Part shown: piece by piece, positions 32,773 to 42,189 of the stretch
Layout of the letters: each line of letters begins with the position of its first letter
How positions within the stretch are numbered: the stretch's first letter is position 1
From: a virus
Virus record (IMG/VR): IMGVR_UViG_3300017987_000056
Location: 62,001 to 126,000 of that record
Strand: one strand, 5' to 3'
Length of the DNA: 64,000 bases
Program-made: the position numbers and the translations under genes
Notes under the pieces: generated by a model
What the model saw: only the letters and a program-made list of their open reading frames with translations
The model's database searches: none
Told to the model about the DNA's origin: nothing

Positions 32773-35700
32773 ATGGCAAAGGAATTGAATCCGAGGCAGG
32801 TAAAGAGCGCACTCTTTGACGGTCAGACTGTCGAGAATCCTGGCGGCTGGTTGATGCGAATCAACGACAACGACGATGTAGAGATCTGGCCACCCGAGGG
32901 CGATGGCTTCGCCACCCATATTGGCCGACTCGATGAGGAGGTGCGCCGGTTCTGCAAGGAAGCCGACATGCCCATCCCGGGTGTGAACGAGACGCAAGGA
33001 CCTTCTCAGAGCCTTCCTTCGCCTGCCGAAGTTCTCGAAAAGGATACCTCGACCAAGGAATATCCAAAGTACAATCCGACCGTGAACGAGACTCCGAAGG
33101 GGACGGATTCGAAGGGTACTTCGACCTCGAACCCACGGCTCGGTCCAGATACTTCGGATCGAAATCCTCGAAACTTCGACCCGGCCATCAACAAGCGTCC
33201 TCGACAGGACGAAGGACGTGGCGGTCTTCCGGACACGAGTCTCGGGAAGGATACCGGTGGCGCGGATACAAACTGGGGTGATCGAAGGATGCGGAACGAA
33301 AAGGATGCTCGTCGCCGAGCCGAATCGGGAATTCATTGGTCGGAATTAGAAGTATACGACGATGAATCCAACTACATAGGGACTTTAGGGGACCTAGTCG
33401 AGAATGCTCCCGAAAATTTGGATAATGTCGTAATCGAAAACGGAAAAATCTCGGAGTGGTCTGATTATTTCATCGCCGCTCCTGGAGAGAATCCCGATTG
33501 GGATACTCCAAAAGGTCCGGTAGATTGGACGTCCTTTGAGAATCGACTTCGTTCATACCCGGGTAAGGGTTCTCGTCGCCGTGCCGAAGACGGCGGTAAA
33601 GACCCCTTCAAGGTCAAGGTCCAGGAGGAGCCTGGCAAGAACCTGAACAAGGGCGAGACTCCCTCGGATCCGTCGAAGGTCATCGACCAGGAGAAGGGTG
33701 AGGGCAAGGATCTGCGAGATGAGAAGGAAGGTCGTCGCAGGGCGATGGACGAAGAGGAGGTCGCTCGTGGGATGCAGGAAAAAGGTTACAACTACATCTT
33801 ACTGATCCCTGGTATAGAACCTTTGTATACCAAGACGATGCAGCACGCTGCTGAGTTGATGCGTACTGACTACAAAGACGTTTCCGGCATTCAGCCGATG
33901 CTCATTTCCAAGTTTTTAGGGGAAGAGCGGGAAGGTTCCAAGATCGTCGACTCCTTCGACTCACCCCCCGATGCTTCCCATATCTACCGGGAAATGAAAC
34001 GGGCACGTCCGAGCGAGCAGCTTCTCCGGGACATCATGGATCCGGACAAGTGGGCTGCGAACAACGTGTTCCTGCCGACCGAGAAGACTCAGCGCCACGC
34101 TCGCCGTGCGATGGATGAAGCCGGTGGCAACACCGAGGCCAAGGTTCCGAAGAAGTGGGAGAAGACGGTCAAGGAGATGAAGGGAGATCCCGAGATCGAC
34201 AACCCATGGGCGTTGGCCAACTGGATGGAGGGCGAGGGCTACACTCCGGGTGGCAAAGACAAGAAGAAAAAGTCCGAGTTGATTGCTTCCATCTTGCGCG
34301 GTGATCTGGATGTCACTGACGACTTCATTAAGATTGCTTCGCGGCTCGTTGCGGAAGTTGATGAGTTCAAGCTCGACGATCTTAAAGACTTCGCTTGGAT
34401 GCTCGTCGGGAACGGGGATTTGAAGCCTGGCGCGATCAACTGGAAGGTCGCTGGCCCCAAGCTTCGCGAGAAGTGGTCTCCCGAGGGCGGCTACGGTCGC
34501 GACATTGAGGCCGAGTCCGCCGAGGAGCTTCACGCCCTGACGATGGCGTTTGGCGGGGAGGAGGTGGACTGGAGCCCTTTTCGCCCAGCTCAACCCGAGG
34601 AAGGGAGCGAACCGACCGGCTCGGGTGAGGTAGAAGGTCAGGCTCCGATGGAGCAAGCTCCTGCCGTTCAGGCTCGGAAGCAGGCCGCGTTCATGGAGCC
34701 TTTCGTTGAACATGGTGAGTGGGTTGAGGTAGATGGTCCGATGGGTGGTGAATCTGTTTCGGCTGAGTATGTCGATGGAGAAGAGATCGAAGAGTTGAAA
34801 CGGGAGATCGAGAAAGATGGGAGGGCGAGCGTCGAGGGGACTTCCCTTCGAGACTATCTGGAGAATAGCGAGATTCACGATATCGAGCTTCGTCAAGGTT
34901 ACGGCGCTTACATGTCCGCTCCTGGCTATATGGATCGAACTGATTTGTCTGTTTTCGATACAGAAGAGGATGCGTTGGACTACCTTTTCGAAATGTACAT
35001 GACAGATGGAGCTGACGAACTTCTCGAAGAATACGAGGAGTACCGTGAGGAGTACGAAGAGTACGTTAAGCGACAAGGCTGGGATAAGGAATCTCGCCAA
35101 GCCGCAGCCGGGTGCCCAAGCTCCAAGAAGGAAGAGTCCGCTGGCGGCGAGATGGAAGCATCAGAGATTACTCATAGATACGATAAAGATCTCGGTCGCA
35201 TGGTTCAGATTGTTTCTCCTGAAAGATTGCGTCGTATTCTGGACGAGGAAGGTTCCGACTACGATCCTCCAAGTGACTTTGGTCCGGAGGATGAATGGGA
35301 AGTTCGTGAAAACAATAAAGTAGGTAGGTATGGCAATTCTGCTGGCGGCGAGATGGAAGCGGTCGACGAATCCGCCAAGGAGTACTGGCAGGGCTACGCG
35401 GGCGAGTACGGGAAGCAGCTCACCGAGGATGGGGATGTCACCAAGCCGAAGCCGGAGAAGAAGCTTCCCAAGGGCAAAGGTGAAGGGAAGATGCGGGGGA
35501 AAGGCAAAGGCCCGATGGGTATTCCAAAGGGACTGAAGGGAAAAGCCGGTCGCAAGAAGCGCCGCGAGGCATGGATCCGCGCCAAGCGCGAGGCCCAAGC
35601 CGCCGCTCCGATGGCCCAACCGGCTGCTCCCGCACCGGCGCCTACCGCTCCGGCTCCCGGACCTGCTCCTGCGGCTCCTCCAGCCGCTCCTGGTGCTCCG

Positions 35701-36354
35701 AAGGCTCCCGGCGCTACAGGAGCCCCCAAGGCCCCCGGAATGTCTCCGGGAACGGGAGACGAGGGTCTCCAGGCTCTCGGGTGGACTCCCGAGGACATCT
35801 CGCTGATGGATGACGAGGACAAGAAGAAGGTCCTCGAAATCAAGCTCAACAAGCCCGGGACCAAGAAGAAAGGTCCCGAGAAACAGATGCCAGGTGCCCC
35901 GAAGGCTCCGGGGCCTGCTCCAGCCACGCCCGGCCCATCGGCTCCGGGGCCTGGGGTACCGGCTCCTGCCGCGCCTACGGGACCTGCGGTGTCGCCCCCG
36001 GTCGCCAAGCGGATGGCGCTCCTGATCCAGAAAAAGATCGACAAGCGCCGGGCGCAGATGGCCCCGGCAGCTCCCGCAGCTCCAGAGACTCCCGCGCTAA
36101 CCCAACCTGCGGCCCCGATGCCTGAGTTCGGGGAGGGGATGCCGAAGGAGATGCCCGCCGAGCAGCAGGCGTTTCAGATTCTGGCAGAAGTTCAGTCGAT
36201 GCCGGTGAACGCTACGAGCCCGGAGCAAGTAACCACGCAGAAGGTGGCCGAGCTATCCCGTCGTCTGCTCCTGGAGCTGGGGCTCAATCTGTCGGACGCC
36301 CGCAAGCTGTTCGGTCTTCCGCAGAACAAATCGATGTCGGCCCTTTTTGAATAA
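32773..36354 (+). CDS. Giant linker-type multidomain protein, 1193 aa
   Basis: The ATG at 32773 follows GAGGAATAAA. The protein alternates folded segments with low-complexity stretches and carries basic linkers: ARRRAE (33307-33324), SRRRAE (33571-33588), GRRRAM (33731-33748), ARRAM (34099-34113), ARKQA (34672-34686) and AKREAQ (35581-35598). SAGGEMEA occurs twice, encoded by an identical 20-bp DNA repeat. The region near 35.37 kb has a YWxxYxGEYG motif shared with the 28.0-kb gene. The last 250 residues are Ala/Pro-rich (APGPAPAAPPAAPGAPKAPG) with a final helical domain. A virion-associated or polyvalent protein is inferred. Confidence 0.7.
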   Translation: MAKELNPRQVKSALFDGQTVENPGGWLMRINDNDDVEIWPPEGDGFATHIGRLDEEVRRFCKEADMPIPGVNETQGPSQSLPSPAEVLEKDTSTKEYPKYNPTVNETPKGTDSKGTSTSNPRLGPDTSDRNPRNFDPAINKRPRQDEGRGGLPDTSLGKDTGGADTNWGDRRMRNEKDARRRAESGIHWSELEVYDDESNYIGTLGDLVENAPENLDNVVIENGKISEWSDYFIAAPGENPDWDTPKGPVDWTSFENRLRSYPGKGSRRRAEDGGKDPFKVKVQEEPGKNLNKGETPSDPSKVIDQEKGEGKDLRDEKEGRRRAMDEEEVARGMQEKGYNYILLIPGIEPLYTKTMQHAAELMRTDYKDVSGIQPMLISKFLGEEREGSKIVDSFDSPPDASHIYREMKRARPSEQLLRDIMDPDKWAANNVFLPTEKTQRHARRAMDEAGGNTEAKVPKKWEKTVKEMKGDPEIDNPWALANWMEGEGYTPGGKDKKKKSELIASILRGDLDVTDDFIKIASRLVAEVDEFKLDDLKDFAWMLVGNGDLKPGAINWKVAGPKLREKWSPEGGYGRDIEAESAEELHALTMAFGGEEVDWSPFRPAQPEEGSEPTGSGEVEGQAPMEQAPAVQARKQAAFMEPFVEHGEWVEVDGPMGGESVSAEYVDGEEIEELKREIEKDGRASVEGTSLRDYLENSEIHDIELRQGYGAYMSAPGYMDRTDLSVFDTEEDALDYLFEMYMTDGADELLEEYEEYREEYEEYVKRQGWDKESRQAAAGCPSSKKEESAGGEMEASEITHRYDKDLGRMVQIVSPERLRRILDEEGSDYDPPSDFGPEDEWEVRENNKVGRYGNSAGGEMEAVDESAKEYWQGYAGEYGKQLTEDGDVTKPKPEKKLPKGKGEGKMRGKGKGPMGIPKGLKGKAGRKKRREAWIRAKREAQAAAPMAQPAAPAPAPTAPAPGPAPAAPPAAPGAPKAPGATGAPKAPGMSPGTGDEGLQALGWTPEDISLMDDEDKKKVLEIKLNKPGTKKKGPEKQMPGAPKAPGPAPATPGPSAPGPGVPAPAAPTGPAVSPPVAKRMALLIQKKIDKRRAQMAPAAPAAPETPALTQPAAPMPEFGEGMPKEMPAEQQAFQILAEVQSMPVNATSPEQVTTQKVAELSRRLLLELGLNLSDARKLFGLPQNKSMSALFE
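35140..35159 (+). repeat. 20-bp direct repeat, copy 1 (encodes AGGEMEA)
   Basis: The run from GCTGGCGG to GATGGAAGC is identical to 35341-35360. Both copies are in the same frame of the 1193-aa gene and are separated by about 200 bp that encode one module. Confidence 0.8.
35341..35360 (+). repeat. 20-bp direct repeat, copy 2 (encodes AGGEMEA)
   Basis: An exact copy of 35140-35159. A diverged third version (AAGGEVN) is encoded near 40378 in the 956-aa gene. Confidence 0.8.
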
Positions 36355-36366
36355 AAGGAGAGATTC

Positions 36367-36771
36367 ATGACTGAAAAATTCGTAGTTTTCAACCCGGGTC
36401 AAGGTTCGGTGAGCTTCACGCTCTATCCGAAAGTGGACCTTCCCGACGAAATGTCTCGGCACAAGAAACGCAGATTGCTACGTTCCTCTGCGATTCCGGT
36501 GGTGGTGACGAAGCAGTCCTCGGTGGATCTGGTTGAGCTTACGGGAATGAGCGTGGCGGACCTGAAGGAGCAGCCTGAGCTGCTGCATATGCTCCATTCG
36601 AGGGTGCCTAAGCTCTTTGAGAAGAAGGATTCCGAGGAGAAGCCGAAGAAGGCCGAGAAGAAAGCAGCCTCTCCGGAACCCGAGCCGGAGACGGAGCCTG
36701 CGCCGAAAGAGGAACCCGAGCCTCCAAAAGAGAAGAAGTCCAAGAAAACGAGGAAGACTCGGAAGAAGTAA
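36367..36771 (+). CDS. Hypothetical protein with Lys/Glu/Pro-rich tail, 134 aa
   Basis: AAAAGGAGAG precedes the ATG. The first 80 residues are a compact domain (VVFNPGQGSVSFTLYP, SVADLKEQPELLHML) and the last 55 are low complexity (EPEPETEPAPKEEPEPPKEK) ending in a lysine/arginine run. The stop overlaps the next ATG (TAATG). It is not recognised; the tail suggests an interaction protein. Confidence 0.65.
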   Translation: MTEKFVVFNPGQGSVSFTLYPKVDLPDEMSRHKKRRLLRSSAIPVVVTKQSSVDLVELTGMSVADLKEQPELLHMLHSRVPKLFEKKDSEEKPKKAEKKAASPEPEPETEPAPKEEPEPPKEKKSKKTRKTRKK

Positions 36772-37343
36772 TGCTGGTCAAGTTGCACGCACGGCAGTTC
36801 GAAGAGGACTACGGCCTCCTGATCAACTGGGACGGGCCGCCGCATGTCCACATGTTCGAAGCCGGAGTTGTGCGACTGACGGATGATCTCAAACCTGTTC
36901 CGGTAACCCACGTCACCGCGATGTGGCTGGACAAATCGATCAAAGTTCATTGCGATGTCGCCGATACCCTCGAAAAGAAGAGAGTCGGCTTGCAAAACTA
37001 CGATTGTCTGCCGGAGGATTGCGGTCTGTACTTCCCCTATCCGGGATATCACGATGTCGTGTTCCATCAAGGATCCGTGAAGTTCCCCCTAGACCTGTTG
37101 TTCCTGAAAGATAGCGTTGTTTCCAAAGTCCAGAGAAATACTCAGGTCAACTCGAAGGAGAGGTGGGGCTGCCGAAATTGCGATGGAGTGATCGAAGTCA
37201 ATGGCGGATTTTGCGATCTGAATGAAGTGAGCCCCGGAGACAAAATCGCCATTTTCGCTTTTTCCGAAATCGACGACCGAAATTTAGAGCATGAACGAAG
37301 GTCCGACAACATCGTTCGCGCATTGATCGAGGATGAGCTTTGA
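36771..37343 (+). CDS. DUF192-family protein
   Basis: Residues 60-170 follow the DUF192 pattern: the 'ER.GL' start (LEKKRVGLQNYDCLPEDCGL), FPYPGYHDVVFHQGSVKF, the conserved PLDLLFL segment, then GVIEVNGGF and the final GDKI. Members are small beta-barrels of unknown function, often exported in bacteria; this one has no signal peptide. A CRNCDG pair is an addition. An N-terminal 60-residue domain precedes it. The stop overlaps the next ATG (TGATG). Confidence 0.65.
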   Translation: MLVKLHARQFEEDYGLLINWDGPPHVHMFEAGVVRLTDDLKPVPVTHVTAMWLDKSIKVHCDVADTLEKKRVGLQNYDCLPEDCGLYFPYPGYHDVVFHQGSVKFPLDLLFLKDSVVSKVQRNTQVNSKERWGCRNCDGVIEVNGGFCDLNEVSPGDKIAIFAFSEIDDRNLEHERRSDNIVRALIEDEL

Positions 37344-37690
37344 TGTCGAGCTTGGTTCAAATTCCCGAGGTTCTGTACCCGTATCGTTTGTTTTGTTCCG
37401 GAGCTACGTTTTCGGTGTTGTGCGAGCATAAGACAATCGACGAGCTGTGGGCCGATATTCGATCCGGGAATGACGAGATTCCGTTTTGGAATCCCAAGAA
37501 ATCGGGCGGTTATGCAAACATAAGAGTAAAATCCAGCTTGATTATCGGAGTGGACAATCCGTTTGGCTCGGAGCCGGTACAAACGACTCGGGACCAACAA
37601 AGACAGAACGACAAAGATCGGAGACGTAAGATTAGAAATCCGGCTCCTTCTCCGATGACTCAACCCATACCTAGACAAAGTCCGAGGTAA
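37343..37690 (+). CDS. Hypothetical protein, 115 aa
   Basis: The gene is not recognised. The ATG is in a TGATG junction. A compact N-terminal domain (VLYPYRLFCSGATFSVLCEH, IDELWADIRSG) is followed by a basic Pro/Gln/Arg-rich tail (DQQRQNDKDRRRKIRN). It is coupled to the DUF192 gene. Confidence 0.6.
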   Translation: MSSLVQIPEVLYPYRLFCSGATFSVLCEHKTIDELWADIRSGNDEIPFWNPKKSGGYANIRVKSSLIIGVDNPFGSEPVQTTRDQQRQNDKDRRRKIRNPAPSPMTQPIPRQSPR

Positions 37691-37693
37691 TCG

Positions 37694-40564
37694 ATGCCGA
37701 CTTTTGAGGAACTGAAGAAAAAAAAGCACGTTGCCGAACATCCTCTGTTCGACGATTACGACAGGCGCATGGCCGCAATGCGGCAGAAGATGACGAAGAC
37801 TTCGGAGAAAGTCGATCTCGATGACATCTTTTCCAAGGTCAAGCAGGTCGGTATGAAGTCTGGAGTGCGGGATCTGAACGCCTACATTCAGGAAGCTGCG
37901 ATTGCCACGCAGGAAGTGGTGAACGTCCTCGACTGGCCGTTGGTGCCGAGGGTCGAGTTCCGCCAAGCCCGCAAGCTCAAGTACGCCAGGCACGACGAAT
38001 CCCAGCTCGTCTCTGGTGAGCTGCTCTTCAATCTCCGCTTTGCGACGACTTCAGGTGCTGTTAGGAATGCGACGATTTTTGTGCCCGTAGTATCCGGAGC
38101 AGTGGTTCCCCCCTCGACGATGATGTTCGAGGATCGACTGTACGTTCTCGGACAAGGGGCTATCGACGAGATCATCCGTCGCAATAGCTCGTACTTTCTG
38201 GATCCCCTTCGGAGGCAATACCAAGCCCCGAACCAAGGGGAGGAACTCGACATCGCGGTAGAGCGACGAAACGAAATGGGTTATCAACCTCGGCGCGTTC
38301 CGATGGACGAAAACTACAACCGGAGGACCTACCGGAGAAAAGAGGAGCAACTCTTTCCCATGATGGGGCAGGAGCCTGGTGGTGTTCCTTACGAGATCGG
38401 GGATCTCGTTCAGTACGAGGTGAGCCCGGGCGAGTTCACGACCGCCATCGTCACCGAACGTCACCCCGAGCTGTGGGGCGGCAAGCCCGGTTTTTCGGGG
38501 ATCGATCCCGCGACGGGCATGGAGACCTCCGGGTTCGAGGAATCGATTGTCGAGGTGGTTGAGAAGGGAAAGGGAGTTCAGAGGTCTGCTCAGATCAACA
38601 CCGACATTTCGGAGCCCCCTTCGGACGAGGAGAGTCCCGAGGTTACGCCGACACACCTCATGTACCCGAACACCAAAACTCCCATTGAAGCGGGAGACTC
38701 GGTGAAGTTCAACGGTCTCGATGGTTCCATCCGAGGAAAGATTGTCGAGTTGGACCCGGACGCGAACACGATGATTGTCAATGCCAAGGGAATGGAATAC
38801 CGGGTGACGGTAGATGATATCGAGCCGCTTCCGAGGACCTTCAAGAAGATGTGGGCTAAGAGGGAAGCTCAAGAAACTCGCGTCCTCTCTCCCGAGCAGG
38901 GCGGTCGTCCTGACGTAGCTACGGATCCCACGATGGTGCAGCAGACGGACATCTATGCACCGACAGAACAAACCCAACCTCAGTACGGAGCCGCCACTCC
39001 CACTGCGGATATGTACAACCAGGTAGTCCAGCAACCTGAGATGTTGAGTTACATCGAAGCTTCTCTTGCTCCTCCGACCTTCGAGGAGCAGGTCTCGATG
39101 GTCTATGATGCCGTGCGACCTCTTTCGATGCAAATCTACCCGGACCAGGAAATCGACTGGCATCAGTTGACTCAGGATCTCGTGACCTACGTGGGTCAGT
39201 CCGGAATGCAGACGGCAACGGGTCGTAAGCTCGCGGCGAGAATCATCGCTGAGTACGTAACTGGCGTTAGAAAAGCAGGTGATAAAATGGATAAAAAAGC
39301 TCAGCAGTTCGATCCCTTCGACCCCACTTCGAAGCGTGAACCCGAGCTTCAGAAGTTCACTCCGCCCGGTTATGATCTGGTTCTCGGGGACATGGTCCAG
39401 GCCGAGGAGGAAGGTCTCGACACGTTCCCGCGTTCCTACGCGCACGTCGAGAAAAACTACATCCTGAAGAGGCTCTCCACTTGCTCGTCGCATCACTGGA
39501 TGGTCCACCTGACAAACGATGGGTTCATCATCAATCCTTACGGCAGCAACCGAGGACGGATGCGCCCGGGGACGGAGAGGATCGCCTCGAAGAAAGTAGG
39601 TAAGTACGTGCTTAAAAGAAATGAAGACGGCATGTATGTGTCTCGTCCCGGTTCTTTAAGTTCTTATACTAATGATCGAGGTCAAGCGGCGGAATATGAC
39701 TCACTTGAAGAGGCTCAAAGAAATGCTTGCGGGAACGAAAGTATTTTCGAATCCTTTGGTAGGGAGACTTTGGTTAGCGGAGGCGCGGTAGGGGAAGCGG
39801 AAGAAGGATGGGAAGTGGAAAGCGCCTCGAAGAAGAAGGCTCAAGAAGAGCAGAAGATGATGGATCTTCGTATCTACCTGATGGACGATACGGAATACTG
39901 GACTTCTCTTCCTAAAGGCATCAAGAAGGTCTACAGCGGTTACCTGTTCGATGCAAATCTCGGCGTTCACGTCGCAGAGTTAACTCCGTCTGCCGAACTG
40001 CATCTGATCGATACTGTCCCTGTTTTCGAGGATTTTGTCTACGAGGACGACGAGCTTCGGGAACAACTGTACGACTACATTATGGAAGGTGCTGCGGATA
40101 CGGAACCGGTGACTTACGTACACCTCAAGTCCGCCATAGCGAACTCGCATCCTTACGATGAGGTGCCACGCCCTGAAGATGAGGAGGAGCAGCAGGAAAT
40201 CTTCGAAGATGCTTTGGAGTCTCTTCGAGGCAATCAAGGTGTTTGGGAGCAGTTTATTTATGAAGAAAAGAGCGCCTCGAAGAAGGGGGATAAGCGCCCT
40301 TTTGATCGACGGGGGGCTCAGGTATCGGAAGACGAAATGGTCCAGCAGTACATCGAGCGTGCGGAATCCGAGCGTGCTGCTGGCGGTGAAGTGAATTACG
40401 ATCCGAGTCTCCCTTCAATCGACATCAAGCTCAGCAACGGCGAGGAGTACCATTTCCGGGAGTGGAGCGCGGACGAGCTGTTGAAAGAGCTTCCTCACTT
40501 CATCGCAAAGGGGTCAAAGGCGCTCATCGAGGACGTTCTTCTCGCGATAGCGCAGAACTGGTAG
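37694..40564 (+). CDS. Linker-type multidomain protein, 956 aa
   Basis: The N-terminal 220 residues form a structured domain (NLRFATTSGAVRNATIFVPV, GQGAIDEIIRRNSSYFLDP) that resembles, loosely, virion proteins of large phages. Later come a small beta-barrel-like region (VQYEVSPGEFTTAIVTERHP; IEAGDSVKFNGLDGSIRGKI) and several modules. The junctions carry AKREAQ (38855-38872), KKAQ (39293-39304), KKKAQ (39830-39844) and RRGAQ (40307-40321). SASKK repeats precede the last two. The start is an ATG 4 bp after the previous stop. A virion or polyvalent role is inferred. Confidence 0.7.
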   Translation: MPTFEELKKKKHVAEHPLFDDYDRRMAAMRQKMTKTSEKVDLDDIFSKVKQVGMKSGVRDLNAYIQEAAIATQEVVNVLDWPLVPRVEFRQARKLKYARHDESQLVSGELLFNLRFATTSGAVRNATIFVPVVSGAVVPPSTMMFEDRLYVLGQGAIDEIIRRNSSYFLDPLRRQYQAPNQGEELDIAVERRNEMGYQPRRVPMDENYNRRTYRRKEEQLFPMMGQEPGGVPYEIGDLVQYEVSPGEFTTAIVTERHPELWGGKPGFSGIDPATGMETSGFEESIVEVVEKGKGVQRSAQINTDISEPPSDEESPEVTPTHLMYPNTKTPIEAGDSVKFNGLDGSIRGKIVELDPDANTMIVNAKGMEYRVTVDDIEPLPRTFKKMWAKREAQETRVLSPEQGGRPDVATDPTMVQQTDIYAPTEQTQPQYGAATPTADMYNQVVQQPEMLSYIEASLAPPTFEEQVSMVYDAVRPLSMQIYPDQEIDWHQLTQDLVTYVGQSGMQTATGRKLAARIIAEYVTGVRKAGDKMDKKAQQFDPFDPTSKREPELQKFTPPGYDLVLGDMVQAEEEGLDTFPRSYAHVEKNYILKRLSTCSSHHWMVHLTNDGFIINPYGSNRGRMRPGTERIASKKVGKYVLKRNEDGMYVSRPGSLSSYTNDRGQAAEYDSLEEAQRNACGNESIFESFGRETLVSGGAVGEAEEGWEVESASKKKAQEEQKMMDLRIYLMDDTEYWTSLPKGIKKVYSGYLFDANLGVHVAELTPSAELHLIDTVPVFEDFVYEDDELREQLYDYIMEGAADTEPVTYVHLKSAIANSHPYDEVPRPEDEEEQQEIFEDALESLRGNQGVWEQFIYEEKSASKKGDKRPFDRRGAQVSEDEMVQQYIERAESERAAGGEVNYDPSLPSIDIKLSNGEEYHFREWSADELLKELPHFIAKGSKALIEDVLLAIAQNW

Positions 40565-40566
40565 AG

Positions 40567-42189
40567 ATGGGACAGGACACTTACACCACGCTTATCCGGG
40601 GTTACGACGTGACGGTTTCACCGTCCGATGTCCCGGATTCTTATCACGTCAATGTGTCCGAGCACGGAAGCTTAGGATGGGAGACGGATGTTCCCGTTGA
40701 TCTTGATAATTTACAAGGGGAGAATGAAGAGCTTGACGGCTCCGACGCTCTTTTGAACTACGTGAGTAACGCAGCCGTGGATCTTTACGAGTCCGAAAAA
40801 GGCACTTTAGGTCAAGGAGCTGCTGCGGAGGTACAGGCGATGCGGAAAAAAGGTTATTTCGATTCGATGCAGTGGGAGGACTGGTTCATGTCGTTCAAAG
40901 GCACTCAGTTCGAAGAGGAAGCCGCTGCGATGCTCCAGACCTACTTCGAGTTGGGGATGCAGGAGACTGAGAACCAACCGATCAACGATCTGTACCGCCA
41001 AAAAGACAAGATCATGTACGACCTCGACATGCTCAATCTGGAGCGGATGAAAGCCACCTCCTCCGAAGCCGCTGCGGTCATCGTGATCTCAGCCAAAAAG
41101 AAGAAAGCGTTTTGGGGTTGGTGCGACATCGAGGACTACCTTGCTCGATTCGTCGGGGATCCGCTCGAACCTCAAGCGATTGCCAAGATTCGTGAGCTGC
41201 TCGATCTCGAAGATGCCATCGACGAAGCCCAAATGAACTCAGATGATAGCTGGATGAAGCGCGAGAGGCTCGAAACCCAGATGCACGAGCTGACTCTGAC
41301 GTGCCTCCAGCAGAACGTGGTCGAGCCGACCGGGATGGACGCGGCTCCGAACATGGCTGCGGATCTGGCGAGCCTGATGGAGGGTGTCGATCTCTCCACA
41401 CCGTTGGAGCCCATCGTCTCTTTCACTGTTGAGCGCCACGCAAACTTGGATCCGAAGCTCGTCCGCCGTCGCCTCCGGGCTCAGTTCTGGTCTTACACCC
41501 CTTCTGACGAGGAAAGCACAACCAAGGATGACGTGACCTACTACCTCATGCAGAAGGGTTACGACGAGGGCATGGCGGGGAACGCCGTCGCTGCGTACTG
41601 GGCAGGCGATACTCTGGATGCGCAGACCACGATGGACATCCAGGAGGCTCTGGAGGCCGTTCAGTTCGGTTTCGTCGCCAAGAAGCTCGGACAGCAACAG
41701 AGCTGGTCGTTCGATTGGGGCGAGGAGGACACGAAGCTCTCCGTCATCGATGCTTTAATGGCTGCTGGCTACGACGAGATGACCGCCTCGCAGCTCGTCG
41801 ATGCGTATTGGGCGAACCAGACCCTCGATGCCGAGTCCACGATGGCGATTCAGCAGGCCCTTCAATCCGTGCAGGGAGGTCAGGTTGCGGCTTCGAAAAA
41901 AGCTTTCGAGGAAGCAGAGACCGCCGAGGAGCGCATTGAGGAATTGGGGGAGAACGTTGAGCACGAAGCTTTTCCTACGCAGAGCTTTAACCAGAACGAG
42001 AAAGTGAAAACGAAGCGCGAGCTGAAAGTTCCTTTCGGATGGGGCGGTACCAAAACAATTCCGAAAGGAACGATAGGGTATGCTGAAAGTCTCCTTGATC
42101 GGTGGGGAAACCGCTATCTCGTGCGCCTCGAAGATGATCTTACTTTGATCAAAGTTCGGTGGGATGAGATTGAAGTAGCTGCTCGCTGA
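40567..42189 (+). CDS. Protein with tandem UBA-like repeats and basic junctions, 540 aa
   Basis: The ATG at 40567 directly follows the previous stop. Two tandem copies of about 45 residues are clear: GYDEGMAGNAVAAYWAGDTL (from about 41555) and GYDEMTASQLVDAYWANQTL (from about 41768). They are followed by the matching tails TTMDIQEALEAVQ and STMAIQQALQSVQ. The pattern resembles UBA/CUE-like three-helix modules but is unproven. Junctions SAKKKKAFWGW, FVAKKLGQ and AASKKAFEEAE continue the linker theme. The last 70 residues are beta-rich. The function is unknown. Confidence 0.65.
   Translation: MGQDTYTTLIRGYDVTVSPSDVPDSYHVNVSEHGSLGWETDVPVDLDNLQGENEELDGSDALLNYVSNAAVDLYESEKGTLGQGAAAEVQAMRKKGYFDSMQWEDWFMSFKGTQFEEEAAAMLQTYFELGMQETENQPINDLYRQKDKIMYDLDMLNLERMKATSSEAAAVIVISAKKKKAFWGWCDIEDYLARFVGDPLEPQAIAKIRELLDLEDAIDEAQMNSDDSWMKRERLETQMHELTLTCLQQNVVEPTGMDAAPNMAADLASLMEGVDLSTPLEPIVSFTVERHANLDPKLVRRRLRAQFWSYTPSDEESTTKDDVTYYLMQKGYDEGMAGNAVAAYWAGDTLDAQTTMDIQEALEAVQFGFVAKKLGQQQSWSFDWGEEDTKLSVIDALMAAGYDEMTASQLVDAYWANQTLDAESTMAIQQALQSVQGGQVAASKKAFEEAETAEERIEELGENVEHEAFPTQSFNQNEKVKTKRELKVPFGWGGTKTIPKGTIGYAESLLDRWGNRYLVRLEDDLTLIKVRWDEIEVAAR

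Noticed and set aside
38051-39508. Minus-strand frame of 485 aa opposite the 956-aa gene
   Set aside because: The + strand frame has good start context and coupled neighbours; the antisense frame is His/Arg/Leu-rich, as expected from mirrored acidic codons.
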